Origin: CAYFXE01 sp964347035
Lineage (GTDB): Bacteria; Acidobacteriota; Aminicenantia; Aminicenantales; Aminicenantaceae
NCBI GenBank assembly: GCA_964347035.1
Contig: CAYFXE010000002.1
Coordinates: 62,001-126,000 of the forward strand
DNA: 64,000 nt
Direction: 5' to 3'
Shown here: piece by piece, positions 7,993-16,683 of the stretch
Numbering within the stretch: the first letter of the stretch is position 1
How the letters are laid out: each line of letters opens with the position of its first letter
Program-made: the position numbers and the translations under genes
Notes under the pieces: generated by a model
Told to the model about the DNA's origin: nothing
Databases searched by the model: none
Seen by the model: only the letters and a program-made list of their open reading frames with translations

Positions 7993-10077
7993 ATGAAGAT
8001 TTATAAATGGATATGTTGTTTTTTTATTATTCTTCTTTTTATCCGGCCGATTTACCCTGCAGAAAAGATGAAAGAAGAAGGTCTTTCCGAAAAGTACAGA
8101 GAATGGCTTAAAGTAACGAGTTACATCATCCTTCCCCAGGAAAAAGATGTTTTTTTGCAGCTTGCTTCAGATAGAGACAGGGATCTCTTCATCCAGGCCT
8201 TCTGGCGCCACCGGGATCCTACTCCAGGAACGCCTCAGAATGAATACAAACAGGAGCATTTGAAACGTTTCGCCTACGCGAATGCCTATTATAAGCGAGG
8301 AACTCCCCGCGAGGGATGGATGACCGATATGGGAAAAATACATATCATCCTCGGGCCTCCTTCGAGCATCGAGAGGTTTGACAGCGAGGCAGGTATCCAT
8401 CCTTGTCAAGTGTGGTATTATTATGGAGACAAGACAAAGGGACTTCCTACTTATTTTGCCATCATTTTCTTTCAACGAGGAGGAGCTGGAGAATATAAAC
8501 TGTACAACCCCACTACTGACGGCCCTGGCAGTCTTTTGATCGGAGGGTATGGGCGGGGTGTGGCGGATTACCGAGCGGTATACCAGAAGATCAAGGAACT
8601 CGCTCCGAGTTTGGCCGGAGTGGCCATCTCGATGATCCCTGGTCAGATCCCCCCTGATTATCAACCCACTCCCAGGAATAACATCATCTTGGCCAATATT
8701 TTTGAGTCCCCGAAAAAGGAGTTAACTCCAACCTATGCCACTCACTTCTTGAACTATAGAGGGATCGTCAGTACCGAGTATTTGACCAATTACATCGAGA
8801 GCTTCGGTCTTGTGGCTTTGACTCGAGATCCTGTTCTGGATATGAATTTTGTTCATTTCTCCATCAATCCCAAAAGCTTTTCTGCTGATTACTTTGAGCC
8901 CAAAGATCAGTATTTCTGTAATTTTCAGCTCAACGTCAGTGTTAGGCACGATCAGGAAGTGATCTTTCAGTATTCGAAGGATTTTCCTTTCTATTTCGAA
9001 CCTTCCGCTATGGAGAGGATAAAAGGAAAAGGAATTTCCATCCAGGATTCTTTCCCTCTGATCGAAGGAAAGTACAGGTTGATTGTTCTCATTCAAAATT
9101 CCGTGGGCAAAGAATTCAGTGTTTTCGAAAAAGATGTTAATGTTCCAGAGTCAACGGGATTACCCGGGATAATCAGTCCTGTTCTCGGCTTCAAAGCTGA
9201 GCAACAAAGAGATCCTCTGCACATGCCTTTCAAAGTTGCAGAAACAAAAATACTCGTTGACCCGGAAAATACGATTTCTCCATCTGAAGAAGTGGTTCTG
9301 TTATTTAATCTCGTCAACATATCAGATGAGATGAGGGAATCAGGAAAGATCAGGATTCTCGTCAACGGCCTTGGTCACAGGGACCCGATAAAAAAATCTT
9401 TTACCCTCGAACTGAAAACATACCCCTCTAAAAAAACTCTGGTCATCACCCACTCCATCCCGGCTAGAGAGTTTTCCCCGGATTACTATGAGATGAGTTT
9501 AATCCTTGAAGACGGTGAAGGAAATACAATCGACGAGAAAAAAACACAATTTATCCTTTCTTCCCAAGCAGAGGTTCCTCACCCCGTTACCCTGGCCAAG
9601 TCATTCCCTGTATCAAACAACTTTTTGTATTCTTATTCTTTTGCCTACCAATATGACAAAGTGAAAAACTTCCAGAGCGCAGAGGAATATTATGAAGATG
9701 CTTACAGGCTGAAACCCGATTACAACAGGGGAATTGTTGAATATTCGAACTTCCTGCTTAAGATAAGAAAATTCGAGAAAAGCCTGGATTTTATCGAAAA
9801 AGTCAGCGACGATGAGGAAATGAAATTTCAGTATCACCTGGTAAAAGGGAAAGCTTTACTTGGAATGGAAAAGTATCAAGAGGCTATAGAATCATTGCTC
9901 GAGGGGAATAAAATCTACAACAGCGATGTTGGACTCCTAAACTCTCTTGGTCTATGTTACTACAAAATCGGCAGAAAAGAAGAAGCCTTGGATGTCCTCA
10001 AAGCTTCCCTTCGGTTAAATGCCAATCAGAAGGATATCAAAAAGCTCATCGATGACATCGAGAAAAACCACGATTAA
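7993..10077 (+). CDS. Secreted GWxTD-domain protein with C-terminal TPRs
   Basis: The 694-aa product has a signal peptide (MKIYKWICCFFIILLFIRPIYP). A GWxTD domain spans about residues 30-210, with the diagnostic GWMTD at 108-112 followed by GKIHIILGPP. A long beta-rich middle region comes next, then TPR units from about residue 545 (EYYEDAYRLKPDYNRG, EEALDVLKASLRLN). GWxTD proteins occur in Acidobacteriota, Bacteroidota and relatives and have no settled biochemical role. Here the gene lies 21 bp after a sulfatase-like/TPR gene, pointing to one envelope-located complex with that protein and the TonB receptor. An inverted repeat begins immediately after the stop codon and may also affect its 3' end. 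Confidence 0.88.
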   Translation: MKIYKWICCFFIILLFIRPIYPAEKMKEEGLSEKYREWLKVTSYIILPQEKDVFLQLASDRDRDLFIQAFWRHRDPTPGTPQNEYKQEHLKRFAYANAYYKRGTPREGWMTDMGKIHIILGPPSSIERFDSEAGIHPCQVWYYYGDKTKGLPTYFAIIFFQRGGAGEYKLYNPTTDGPGSLLIGGYGRGVADYRAVYQKIKELAPSLAGVAISMIPGQIPPDYQPTPRNNIILANIFESPKKELTPTYATHFLNYRGIVSTEYLTNYIESFGLVALTRDPVLDMNFVHFSINPKSFSADYFEPKDQYFCNFQLNVSVRHDQEVIFQYSKDFPFYFEPSAMERIKGKGISIQDSFPLIEGKYRLIVLIQNSVGKEFSVFEKDVNVPESTGLPGIISPVLGFKAEQQRDPLHMPFKVAETKILVDPENTISPSEEVVLLFNLVNISDEMRESGKIRILVNGLGHRDPIKKSFTLELKTYPSKKTLVITHSIPAREFSPDYYEMSLILEDGEGNTIDEKKTQFILSSQAEVPHPVTLAKSFPVSNNFLYSYSFAYQYDKVKNFQSAEEYYEDAYRLKPDYNRGIVEYSNFLLKIRKFEKSLDFIEKVSDDEEMKFQYHLVKGKALLGMEKYQEAIESLLEGNKIYNSDVGLLNSLGLCYYKIGRKEEALDVLKASLRLNANQKDIKKLIDDIEKNHD

Positions 10078-10079
10078 TC

Positions 10080-10111
10080 GTCTAATTTGTTAAAAAATTA
10101 GACACTTTTCC
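10080..10111 (+). promoter_or_regulatory. Putative enhancer: palindrome GTCTAATTT...AAATTAGAC plus CACTTTTCC
   Basis: Nine-base arms at 10080-10088 and 10095-10103 are perfect inverted copies. The right half continues as TTAGACACTTTTCCGGCAAATAAT. The same run appears upstream of the promoter at 13284 as TTAGACAATTTTCCGTAAATAAT. It ends about 50 bp before the -24 element. It also touches the stop codon of the GWxTD gene, so a weak terminator role is an alternative. Confidence 0.55.
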
Positions 10112-10155
10112 GGCAAATAATTCCCGATTTTCTTCATTACCCCGAGAATATCGCT

Positions 10156-10171
10156 TGGCATGTATTTTGCT
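10156..10171 (+). promoter_or_regulatory. Sigma-54 (-24/-12) promoter for the TPR gene
   Basis: TGGCATGTATTTTGCT matches the RpoN consensus, with GG and GC 12 bp apart. The expected start is near 10183, giving a leader of about 125 nt. The leader holds only very short frames without convincing ribosome sites. Confidence 0.8.
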
Positions 10172-10306
10172 AAATAAAGAGTGAGGAACTCTATAAAGAA
10201 AATGCTGAGCATCTATTCGAAGCCAGTGATGGATATATTGTCAAAGATATACAGCAGAAACAAATTGTAATAGGAGATCACATGATGTCCGTATGGAGGA
10301 AGAAAA

Positions 10307-10990
10307 ATGCAGGATGACGTCAAAGAGGTTTTAAACATCATTAGGGAAAGGATTAAAAATGATCCGACGAATTCGAAGATGGTCTGTACCTACGGCATCC
10401 TGCTCATTGAAGTTGGGCATTATGATGCGGCTGTGGAGATTCTGCGAGAGGGCTTGACGTACAAACAGGATGATGCAGAATTGTGGAGTTATTTGGGATT
10501 GGCTTACTGGCGGAAGGATGATCAAAAAAATGCGATCACCTCTTACCAGAAAGCCATTCTTTTAAACAAGCATTACCCAGTTGTTTTTTTTAATCTAGCG
10601 TCTCTTTATCTTTCCCGATACGTCGAGTCGAAAAACGAAGTCTATTTCAAAAACTCCGTTAAAAATTTTAAGAAGGCGATCGAACTCGATCCCTGCTATG
10701 CTTCAGCCTACAATGGTTTGGGAACTGCGTATGTCAAAGCAAACAATATCGAAGCGGCCATCAATTGTTGGGAAAAGACTATCAAGATCAAACCTGAGTT
10801 CTCATCTGCCGTTTATAATCTAGCTCTCGCTTATCTGGCCAAAGGGAATAGCACCAAGGCTTTGAAGTTCTTTAACAAGTACAAGAAGAATCACTATGAA
10901 CATCTGACTCAGGGAGAAAAAGACCAGTTCGATGCTTTGATCAAGAAATGCCAGAACAACAGGAAAAGAGGTGACACCGCCTACGGATAA
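10307..10990 (+). CDS. Stand-alone TPR protein, paralogue of the C-terminal part of the sulfatase-like/TPR protein
   Basis: All 227 residues are TPR units. They align along their length with the last ~235 residues of the 5845-7971 product (for example NFKKAIELDPCYASAYNGLGTAY against NFKKAIELDPGYAEAYNGLGSAY), with no catalytic domain. The ATG at 10307 has GGAGGAAG just upstream, and there is no signal peptide, so the product is predicted to stay in the cytoplasm. It looks like the surviving end of a duplicated sulfatase/TPR gene that kept a sigma-54 promoter. The decayed start of a TonB receptor follows it, repeating the gene order seen at 1-5.7 kb. It could still be a working TPR adaptor. Confidence 0.8.
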   Translation: MQDDVKEVLNIIRERIKNDPTNSKMVCTYGILLIEVGHYDAAVEILREGLTYKQDDAELWSYLGLAYWRKDDQKNAITSYQKAILLNKHYPVVFFNLASLYLSRYVESKNEVYFKNSVKNFKKAIELDPCYASAYNGLGTAYVKANNIEAAINCWEKTIKIKPEFSSAVYNLALAYLAKGNSTKALKFFNKYKKNHYEHLTQGEKDQFDALIKKCQNNRKRGDTAYG

Positions 10991-11097
10991 GACATTCATG
11001 ACCGTGATTGGAACAGTGCAATCGAGAAAGATGAACAAGAAGTAACGGAGGAAAGGCTATAAAGGGAGGCCTCAAAAAATTTAAAAAGGAGGGATGA

Positions 11098-11218
11098 ATG
11101 AAGAAGATGATCCTCCTCATCTTGCTTCTCATCCTGCTGTTCTTATCTTTAGGAATTTAATCGAACAGCAGGTGTCATTAGGGGATTAGATAATGCTCCC
11201 CTGAGTATTATCTGAGCT
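11098..11218 (+). pseudogene. Remnant of a TonB receptor 5' end
   Basis: An ATG at 11098 behind a perfect AAAAAGGAGGGATGA encodes a 20-codon hydrophobic peptide beginning MKKMILLILLL, then TAA. It closely resembles the signal peptide of the receptor at 2786 (MKKAILLIIVL). Shifting by one base, the following DNA reads AGVIRGLDNAPLSII (about 11168-11214). This recalls GSIKGVVKDADEAPLLGV at the start of that receptor's regulatory-like domain. The rest of the receptor is missing and an opposite-strand gene follows. The alternative is a genuine 20-aa membrane peptide. Confidence 0.5.
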
Positions 11219-11235
11219 ATTTGGAGTGGCCGTCT

Positions 11236-11775
11236 CTAATTCTTTAGTTCCTGGCCGCAGTGGGGGCAGCACCGCCAGGTGCTCTCCACCGGCTTGTCGC
11301 ACTCAGGGCAAACAGCCTGAAGCTTAGTCCCGCAATGAGGACAAAACGTAAAGCCCATCTCGACAGGGTTTTGGCAGTTCGGACAGGGTTGTGTCACTTG
11401 GACTGTTTTGGGTGCGGATATCGTGTCAGCCCGGACAATCAGATAAATCAATAATCCTATCAGATTGCCGATAAAGACAAGCAGTGCCCACAACACACCG
11501 TTCATGCCTCGGCGCTCGGCATCCCGGTAAACCCAGACAATCACAAAAATCCAGAGGACGAGCAGCGCCAGCGTCACCACCCGGAGCGGATTAAAATGGA
11601 TAAGCCCCATTGGACCTATATGGATGGACCGAATGTCCGGCGTCCGGACGGCATGCCAGACACTGGGGAATATACCTAAAGGCGAGAGGATAAAAGGTGT
11701 CATTTGCAGGACAATTAACAAGATAAGGACGACCAGCAGAATAAGCCCGACTGTTTTTGCGGTTGAAGTCGCCAT
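11236..11775 (-). CDS. Membrane protein with PLDc_N-like helices and C-terminal double zinc ribbon
   Basis: The 179-aa product has an N-terminal membrane helix (TVGLILLVVLILLIVLQM, about 8-26). Two further helices in a PLDc_N-like context follow (VTLALLVLWIFVIVWVYRDAERRG, then LWALLVFIGNLIGLLIYLIVR). The C-terminal ~50 residues hold four CxxC pairs (CPNC, CPHC, CPECD, CPHC), enough for two zinc ribbons. The function is unknown; such proteins are usually small membrane-anchored regulators or chaperone-like factors. It lies 71 bp downstream of the anti-sigma gene on the same strand and may be part of that operon. The start ATG at 11775 has AGGAGGT just upstream on the minus strand. Confidence 0.75.
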   Translation of the reverse strand: MATSTAKTVGLILLVVLILLIVLQMTPFILSPLGIFPSVWHAVRTPDIRSIHIGPMGLIHFNPLRVVTLALLVLWIFVIVWVYRDAERRGMNGVLWALLVFIGNLIGLLIYLIVRADTISAPKTVQVTQPCPNCQNPVEMGFTFCPHCGTKLQAVCPECDKPVESTWRCCPHCGQELKN

Positions 11776-11846
11776 GTCATACCTCCTATTCCATGCCAGG
11801 ATCCGATCCCGAGCACGGCATTGAAAATCTCGGCACTGTTGCCTGA

Positions 11847-12338
11847 TTAAGTCATGTTTAAATAGTGGCTTCTCCCTCGGAATTTCCTGAGAATAAGCGG
11901 TGAAAAAAAGAGCATCACCGCATTCTGGATCATAAGCGATAGAGTTACTATTGCTTGTAATGAGAGGATCTCTTCTGCGGCCAGCTCCTTCAGTAAAGGC
12001 AGTATCAGTATCACAGTTAGGACAACGAGAGATACTAAGGCCAGCCAGATATACGCAGGAATGGATGTGGCCTTGATTCGACTGATAAACCCTTTCTCAT
12101 TCGGATAAGGAGTCTTTATGGCGGTGTGACACATGAGTTGAGTTCGATGTATCAACTCTTCAGAGGGAACAGGAGCTTTTGTCTCCTGAAGAAAAAGCCG
12201 GATTTTTTTCAGATCCTCTTCGAAACAGGCACAATCTTCACATTGGGCAACATGCTTCTCAACCAGGGACAACCTGTCTTCCTCCAGGGTTTCATCTGAT
12301 AAGTCGATAAGCCATCGTTGGATGTCTTTACACTTCAT
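11847..12338 (-). CDS. Anti-sigma factor with zinc-finger (zf-HC2-like) domain
   Basis: The 163-aa product starts with the anti-sigma zinc-binding pattern HxxxCxxC (VEKHVAQCEDCACFEEDL, about residues 27-44). A helical region and two membrane helices follow (IWLALVSLVVLTVILILPLL and AIVTLSLMIQNAVMLFFSPL). It would hold the partner ECF sigma factor at the membrane and release it on an envelope signal. Its ATG overlaps the TGA of the sigma gene by the ATGA arrangement at 12335-12338, so the two are translationally coupled. Confidence 0.88.
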   Translation of the reverse strand: MKCKDIQRWLIDLSDETLEEDRLSLVEKHVAQCEDCACFEEDLKKIRLFLQETKAPVPSEELIHRTQLMCHTAIKTPYPNEKGFISRIKATSIPAYIWLALVSLVVLTVILILPLLKELAAEEILSLQAIVTLSLMIQNAVMLFFSPLILRKFRGRSHYLNMT

Positions 12339-12961
12339 GTTGTCCTCTCTTCCAGGGAATAGGGTTTGGGTTTATAGGCGGAAAGATCTCGTTGGAGCCC
12401 TTTCACTGCCCGGTACATCAAGGATTTGACCGTCCCTATCGGTATCTTGAGCATCTCGCTGATTTCTGTTTGTTTGAACCCCTCGATTTCCTTGAGAACA
12501 AAAATGAGACGTTGGCGTTCGGGAAGTTGGGTTAGGGCTTTTGATAGAGCCATACTCAAATCTTTCTGATCCTCCGCTTTAGAATTTTTGCATACCTTTT
12601 TTCCCGTCGATACAGATACTATGTTTTCTCCTTGCTTGAAAGCTTTGTATTTTTGGAGGAGGAATAGCCGCCTGATCCTTTTCTTCCGAAGAGCATCGCG
12701 ATGCAGGTTGGCGGCTATGGTCAAGATCCAGGATATGAATGTACTTTCTTTCGAGATTTTCGGAAAATTTTTTACCACTCGCAACCATGTCTCCTGAAAA
12801 AGATCTTCTGCCTCCCCTCTGTTTTGTGTCAGATAATATGCAAAACGGAAGACTGCGGTTTTGTGTTCATCGTACAGGGCATCGAATTCGGCGGAGCTAA
12901 GAGAATCTGTTTTCTGGACAGAATTTCCAATCTCAGCCTTCAACACATTCTCCATTCGCAT
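12335..12961 (-). CDS. ECF-type RNA polymerase sigma factor (sigma-70 family)
   Basis: The 208-aa product has region 2 (FDALYDEHKTAVFRFAYYLTQNRGEAEDLFQETWLRV, about 25-65). Region 4 follows (LPERQRLIFVLKEIEGFKQTEISEMLKIPIGTVKSLMYRA, about 145-190) with its helix-turn-helix. It directs RNA polymerase to a specific set of promoters when freed from the membrane anti-sigma factor encoded by the overlapping downstream gene. It is divergent from the TonB receptor at 13594, but that gene has a sigma-54 promoter, so the ECF factor is not obviously its regulator. The target genes cannot be told. Confidence 0.92.
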   Translation of the reverse strand: MRMENVLKAEIGNSVQKTDSLSSAEFDALYDEHKTAVFRFAYYLTQNRGEAEDLFQETWLRVVKNFPKISKESTFISWILTIAANLHRDALRKKRIRRLFLLQKYKAFKQGENIVSVSTGKKVCKNSKAEDQKDLSMALSKALTQLPERQRLIFVLKEIEGFKQTEISEMLKIPIGTVKSLMYRAVKGLQRDLSAYKPKPYSLEERTT

Positions 12962-13172
12962 CCAGTTTCATTAGATAGGACGTTTGAGACAGGAAATAGT
13001 TTTGGTCAAAAAAAATTCTGTTAATTCCTTCAATTTCATGATTTTGAAAAAAGCAATGATTTTTAGTTTCGATCACTCCAATTATAAAAAAATGATGACG
13101 AAGATCAAACCAGAAGAAATGAGATTTAATTCACCAGATTGGACATTGATGGGAAGAAGGTTAGATGGGAAA

Positions 13173-13197
13173 TTGTCTAATTTTTAGACAATTTTCC
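13173..13197 (+). promoter_or_regulatory. Putative enhancer palindrome TTGTCTAA-TTT-TTAGACAA
   Basis: Perfect 8-bp arms lie at 13173-13180 and 13184-13191, followed by TTTTCCG. The half-site is the one seen near 2400, 2495 and 10100. It ends 92 bp before the -24 element at 13284, further than in the other two cases. Confidence 0.6.
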
Positions 13198-13283
13198 GTA
13201 AATAATGAGCCAAGTTTTAAATAAATCCTCCTGTCCTTTCTCTATCCCCCTGAAAAGAAAAGAGTTAATTTATCTCATCATCT

Positions 13284-13299
13284 TGGTACATAAATTGCA
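13284..13299 (+). promoter_or_regulatory. Sigma-54 (-24/-12) promoter for the second TonB receptor
   Basis: TGGTACATAAATTGCA keeps the essential GG and GC dinucleotides 12 bp apart and the TTGCA -12 box. The -24 box is slightly weaker than consensus. Transcription would start near 13311, leaving a leader of about 280 nt. Confidence 0.65.
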
Positions 13300-13521
13300 T
13301 ATAAATGCATTTGTATAAATCATGCTTTAGAGGAGAGGCGGGCTGAAACATACACAACAGCCCTGATCTTTATCATTTGAGGTACCAAATTTTATGATCT
13401 GGATAATCAAGACGAAAAAAGGAGGTGTCGAAAGGAATATTGATTCAAACAAATGGTCTCAAGGTTTGGAATACAAGGCTTGATTTTGTCCTTGATTCCA
13501 GGGTACAGGTCTAAAGGTTCT

Positions 13522-13574
13522 ACTCTGCACAGTCGTGTAGAGTGGGAAGGCCACGACTCCCGAAGATTCGGGAG
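13522..13574 (+). promoter_or_regulatory. Two tandem hairpins in the leader of the second TonB receptor
   Basis: The first hairpin is ACTCTGCAC (13522-13530), loop AGTC, GTGTAGAGT (13535-13543), with one mismatch. The second is CTCCCGAA (13557-13564), loop GA, TTCGGGAG (13567-13574). The second ends directly at the AAGGGGG ribosome site (13575-13581). Their place in a long leader suggests control of translation or mRNA stability. A possible 24-codon frame (TTG at 13440, TAA at 13512-13514) ends ten bases before them but has poor spacing from GGAGG. Confidence 0.5.
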
Positions 13575-13593
13575 AAGGGGGAAATGAAAGCAC

Positions 13594-16500
13594 ATGAGAA
13601 AAAACTTCATTGGAATTTTTGTTATGTTGTCCATCTTTTTTATCTCCGCAAACATGCTGTCTGCGCAGTCGCGAACCGGAACCCTGAAGGTTATCGTCGT
13701 CGATGATACGGGCAACGTTGTCCCAGGCGTTTCGCTCGTACTCACAAGTCCTGTCATGATGGGTGAAAAGACGCTGATCACCGATCCCTCCGGCGGAGCC
13801 CTGTTCATCAATCTGACTCCGGGAACGTATGAACTCAAATCCAGCATCCCGGGATTTCAGGAGAAGGTATCCCAGAATATCAGCATATCATTGGATAAAC
13901 AGACTCTTCTCCAGGTAGAGATAAAGCCGGCAGTAATACAGGAATCGGTGACCGTAACGGCTGAAGTTCCCGCTGTAGACCCTACAAAATCGGTTATTGC
14001 CGAACATGTGAGGCATGAGACGGTCGAGTCCCTTCCGATCGCTCGCGACTTCGTCAGCTATTTGCAATTGGCTCTTGGGGTAAACATGGTCCCCAACTCT
14101 CAGGGACGAGATATGCCGCAGGATCCAGCTGGAAAGGGTGGACAGAACTATAATGACCGAGGCCTCCAGGGAGCGGACTCCGTCACAGGAGGAGGCAAGA
14201 GAGGGTCTCGTGATAATCTCTATTTCCTTGATGGTATGAACATCACAGGATTATCTTCTCAGACGGCCCTGATGAAATTCAACAACGAAGTCATCCAGGA
14301 ACAGGAGTTAATGACCTCTGGTGTTCCGGCAGAATACGGAGGTGGAAAGGGTATTGTGGGAAACATCGTCACCAAATCCGGAGGGAATAGGCTTTCGGGT
14401 TCGGCGAACTTTTATGTGCAACCCAAAGGATTTTTCTTGCCGTTCGGAGGAAACGAATACGATAAGGCGGATAAACCCGATACTCTCATTAATGAATCAA
14501 CCATGCTAGAAGGGTACAAAGACAACGCCTATGACACAGCTGCGACTCTGGGTGGACCAGTCATTAGGGACAAATTTTGGTTCTTCTTGTCAGGCCAGTA
14601 CAGAAAAAATTCGGACACGTTCGCTCTTTCGGAATCTGCTTCTTCAACCAGGGAAGAGGCGGATTATTCTCAGAAACGGGTAGGATTTTTTGGAAAAGTC
14701 ACTTTTAGACCGACAGGCAACGATTCACTAACTCTTATGTACTTCCTCGACACCTTTGATATTCTTGGAGAGAGAGACACAAACACTATCAAAATCCGAC
14801 AGAGATCCCGAGAATACGACTACAATGTCTTCAGCGGCTATTACCAGAGAGTCTTAGCAAACAACATGATCTTCGATATTCGTTTTGGACGTTACATCAG
14901 GAAATATTTACTAGCCCCTCGTTTTACAGATGAAGGCACCCCCGATACTGTTTATTACCTGCCGGGCTCATACCCATCCATCGAGAATTACACCTTTGGC
15001 GGCTACAAAAACGGTTATGATGAAAAAAACACCAGAGATCAATTCAGCGGTTCACTCGAGTGGTATCTCAGTAATCACCGGGTCAAGTTGGGGTTAATGT
15101 ACTCGAATGAAAATGACAAAGACGACAGACACTTTTATTATGGCGAGCAACGTAATTCTGTAGATTTTGACCTAGCTGGGGTGACGCTCGGAGAGCTGCT
15201 TGATGCGGGAATTTGGCCTGAGAGCGAAATGAATGAGCGGTTGATTCCCCGTTTGAACAACAATTGGGATTCGACTTCTGAGGCCTTTGATTTGAATAAT
15301 GATGGAGTCGTGACTCGGGAAGAGCTGGAGAAAGCCACCTTTTCGGACTTCAACGAGAGAGGCCTGAATTTCATGAGAAGCTTGGACGCAAAAACAGGGC
15401 CGAACAAAGTTCGTGCAGCGCGTTACATGGGATACCTGATGGATGACTGGAGAATTAGCGACTATTTCACTCTCAATGCCGGAGCTCGAATTGAAAAACA
15501 CAATTATTATACCTCTGAAGGTGATGTCATCCTCAAGATGCCCTTTAGGATTTTGCCTCGAGTCGGTTTGGTCTGGAATATCGGTGCGAGAGGAACACAC
15601 AAATTGACGGCTTTCTATGGGCAGTTTTCCGATCCCATAGACTTTTCCATGGTTCATTTCGCAGGAAACATTTCAGGACGCGTTCAGCATGAACAGATCT
15701 GGCTCAACGGAGACTGGTATACTTTTCGAGTTCGAGGATCGGCCGAGCACAGAGATGCTGTTTGGACTCCGAATACCAGGGATGCTCTATCCCATGAATT
15801 CTCCTTGACACATGAGATCGATTTGGGTGAGCAGCTTGTCGTCTCCAGTCAGGTTTATTACCGGATGGACCGAAGAGTCATCGAAGATTACGACCTCTTC
15901 ACGTATGTAGAAAATTACGAAGGCGATCCCGTTTGGGGACATCTGGATCTTTCTTTCGAGGATTTTGGATATCCATCCTCCGGCCCGCCTGGAGAGGCCA
16001 ACTACTTCCTTTCCAACCTTATCGGCGCCAAAAGAAATACGGTAGGCTTCGATTTTGAAGTATCTAAGCGCTTTGAAAATGGTTCTTTCGTAGCGGGTCA
16101 GTATTCGTTCAAACGAGCAAGAGGAAACAGTCAATCTGATTCAGACGCCGATCTCCAGGGGGATTTCATTGGGCTCGACCCCAGAAATGACTGGATGTAT
16201 GGACCCACTCCCGGAACCATTCCCCATAAGATCAAAGTCTTCGGAACCTACAGAACTCCATTTGGCTTGGATATTGGAGCCCTGTTCTACTGGAACTCTG
16301 GATTGATTTTCACAGAATCCTATGATTTCTATCCCGGTCTCTACAGCATCTATTACAATTGGCCGTTGAACGAAGAAGAAACTCTGTTTGCCAAGACAGG
16401 ACAGGAAAAGGCACCTGGTTATTACCAGATCGACCTGAAGTTCAATTACACGTTAAGGCTTGTAGAGAGGGCATCTCTCCAGCTCTTCTGTGATATTTAC

Positions 16501-16629
16501 AACCTCACCAACCATCAGCAGCCCATTGATCTCCAGTATGCACGAAATGATCAACAGTGGGATTACAAGGATACCGTCGAGATCCTGATGCCCATGAGGT
16601 TTTATGTAGGAGCCAGAATAAGATTCTGA
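13594..16629 (+). CDS. Oar-like TonB-dependent outer-membrane receptor with N-terminal carboxypeptidase-regulatory-like domain
   Basis: The 1011-aa protein has a signal peptide (residues 1-24, ending LSAQS). A regulatory-like beta domain follows (about 28-110: GTLKVIVVDDTGNVVPGVSLVLTS). Then come a plug containing FLDGMNITGLSS and TKSGGNRLSGSANFYV, and a barrel ending in PMRFYVGARIRF with a terminal phenylalanine. Residues 566-578 (DLNNDGVVTREEL) form an EF-hand-like calcium loop in a predicted external loop. It is only distantly related to the receptor at 2786, with different plug sequences, so the ligand probably differs. It has its own sigma-54 promoter, a long structured leader and a strong terminator, so it appears to be a single-gene unit. 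Confidence 0.92.
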   Translation: MRKNFIGIFVMLSIFFISANMLSAQSRTGTLKVIVVDDTGNVVPGVSLVLTSPVMMGEKTLITDPSGGALFINLTPGTYELKSSIPGFQEKVSQNISISLDKQTLLQVEIKPAVIQESVTVTAEVPAVDPTKSVIAEHVRHETVESLPIARDFVSYLQLALGVNMVPNSQGRDMPQDPAGKGGQNYNDRGLQGADSVTGGGKRGSRDNLYFLDGMNITGLSSQTALMKFNNEVIQEQELMTSGVPAEYGGGKGIVGNIVTKSGGNRLSGSANFYVQPKGFFLPFGGNEYDKADKPDTLINESTMLEGYKDNAYDTAATLGGPVIRDKFWFFLSGQYRKNSDTFALSESASSTREEADYSQKRVGFFGKVTFRPTGNDSLTLMYFLDTFDILGERDTNTIKIRQRSREYDYNVFSGYYQRVLANNMIFDIRFGRYIRKYLLAPRFTDEGTPDTVYYLPGSYPSIENYTFGGYKNGYDEKNTRDQFSGSLEWYLSNHRVKLGLMYSNENDKDDRHFYYGEQRNSVDFDLAGVTLGELLDAGIWPESEMNERLIPRLNNNWDSTSEAFDLNNDGVVTREELEKATFSDFNERGLNFMRSLDAKTGPNKVRAARYMGYLMDDWRISDYFTLNAGARIEKHNYYTSEGDVILKMPFRILPRVGLVWNIGARGTHKLTAFYGQFSDPIDFSMVHFAGNISGRVQHEQIWLNGDWYTFRVRGSAEHRDAVWTPNTRDALSHEFSLTHEIDLGEQLVVSSQVYYRMDRRVIEDYDLFTYVENYEGDPVWGHLDLSFEDFGYPSSGPPGEANYFLSNLIGAKRNTVGFDFEVSKRFENGSFVAGQYSFKRARGNSQSDSDADLQGDFIGLDPRNDWMYGPTPGTIPHKIKVFGTYRTPFGLDIGALFYWNSGLIFTESYDFYPGLYSIYYNWPLNEEETLFAKTGQEKAPGYYQIDLKFNYTLRLVERASLQLFCDIYNLTNHQQPIDLQYARNDQQWDYKDTVEILMPMRFYVGARIRF

Positions 16630-16648
16630 TTCGTTGATCATCGATGAG

Positions 16649-16683
16649 GGGGCTGGCACAGCGTGAAGTGTCAGCCCCTTTTT
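16649..16683 (+). terminator. Rho-independent terminator after the second TonB receptor
   Basis: GGGGCTGGCAC (16649-16659) pairs with GTGTCAGCCCC (16668-16678) with one mismatch, followed by five T residues. Confidence 0.92.

Noticed and set aside
10202..10270. Leader mini-ORF of 22 codons upstream of the stand-alone TPR gene
   Set aside because: The ribosome-site-like sequence is about 16 bases away and the codons show nothing distinctive.
12984..13187. Plus-strand frame of 67 codons upstream of the second TonB receptor
   Set aside because: It runs through the palindromic enhancer region and lacks a ribosome site and any protein-like pattern.
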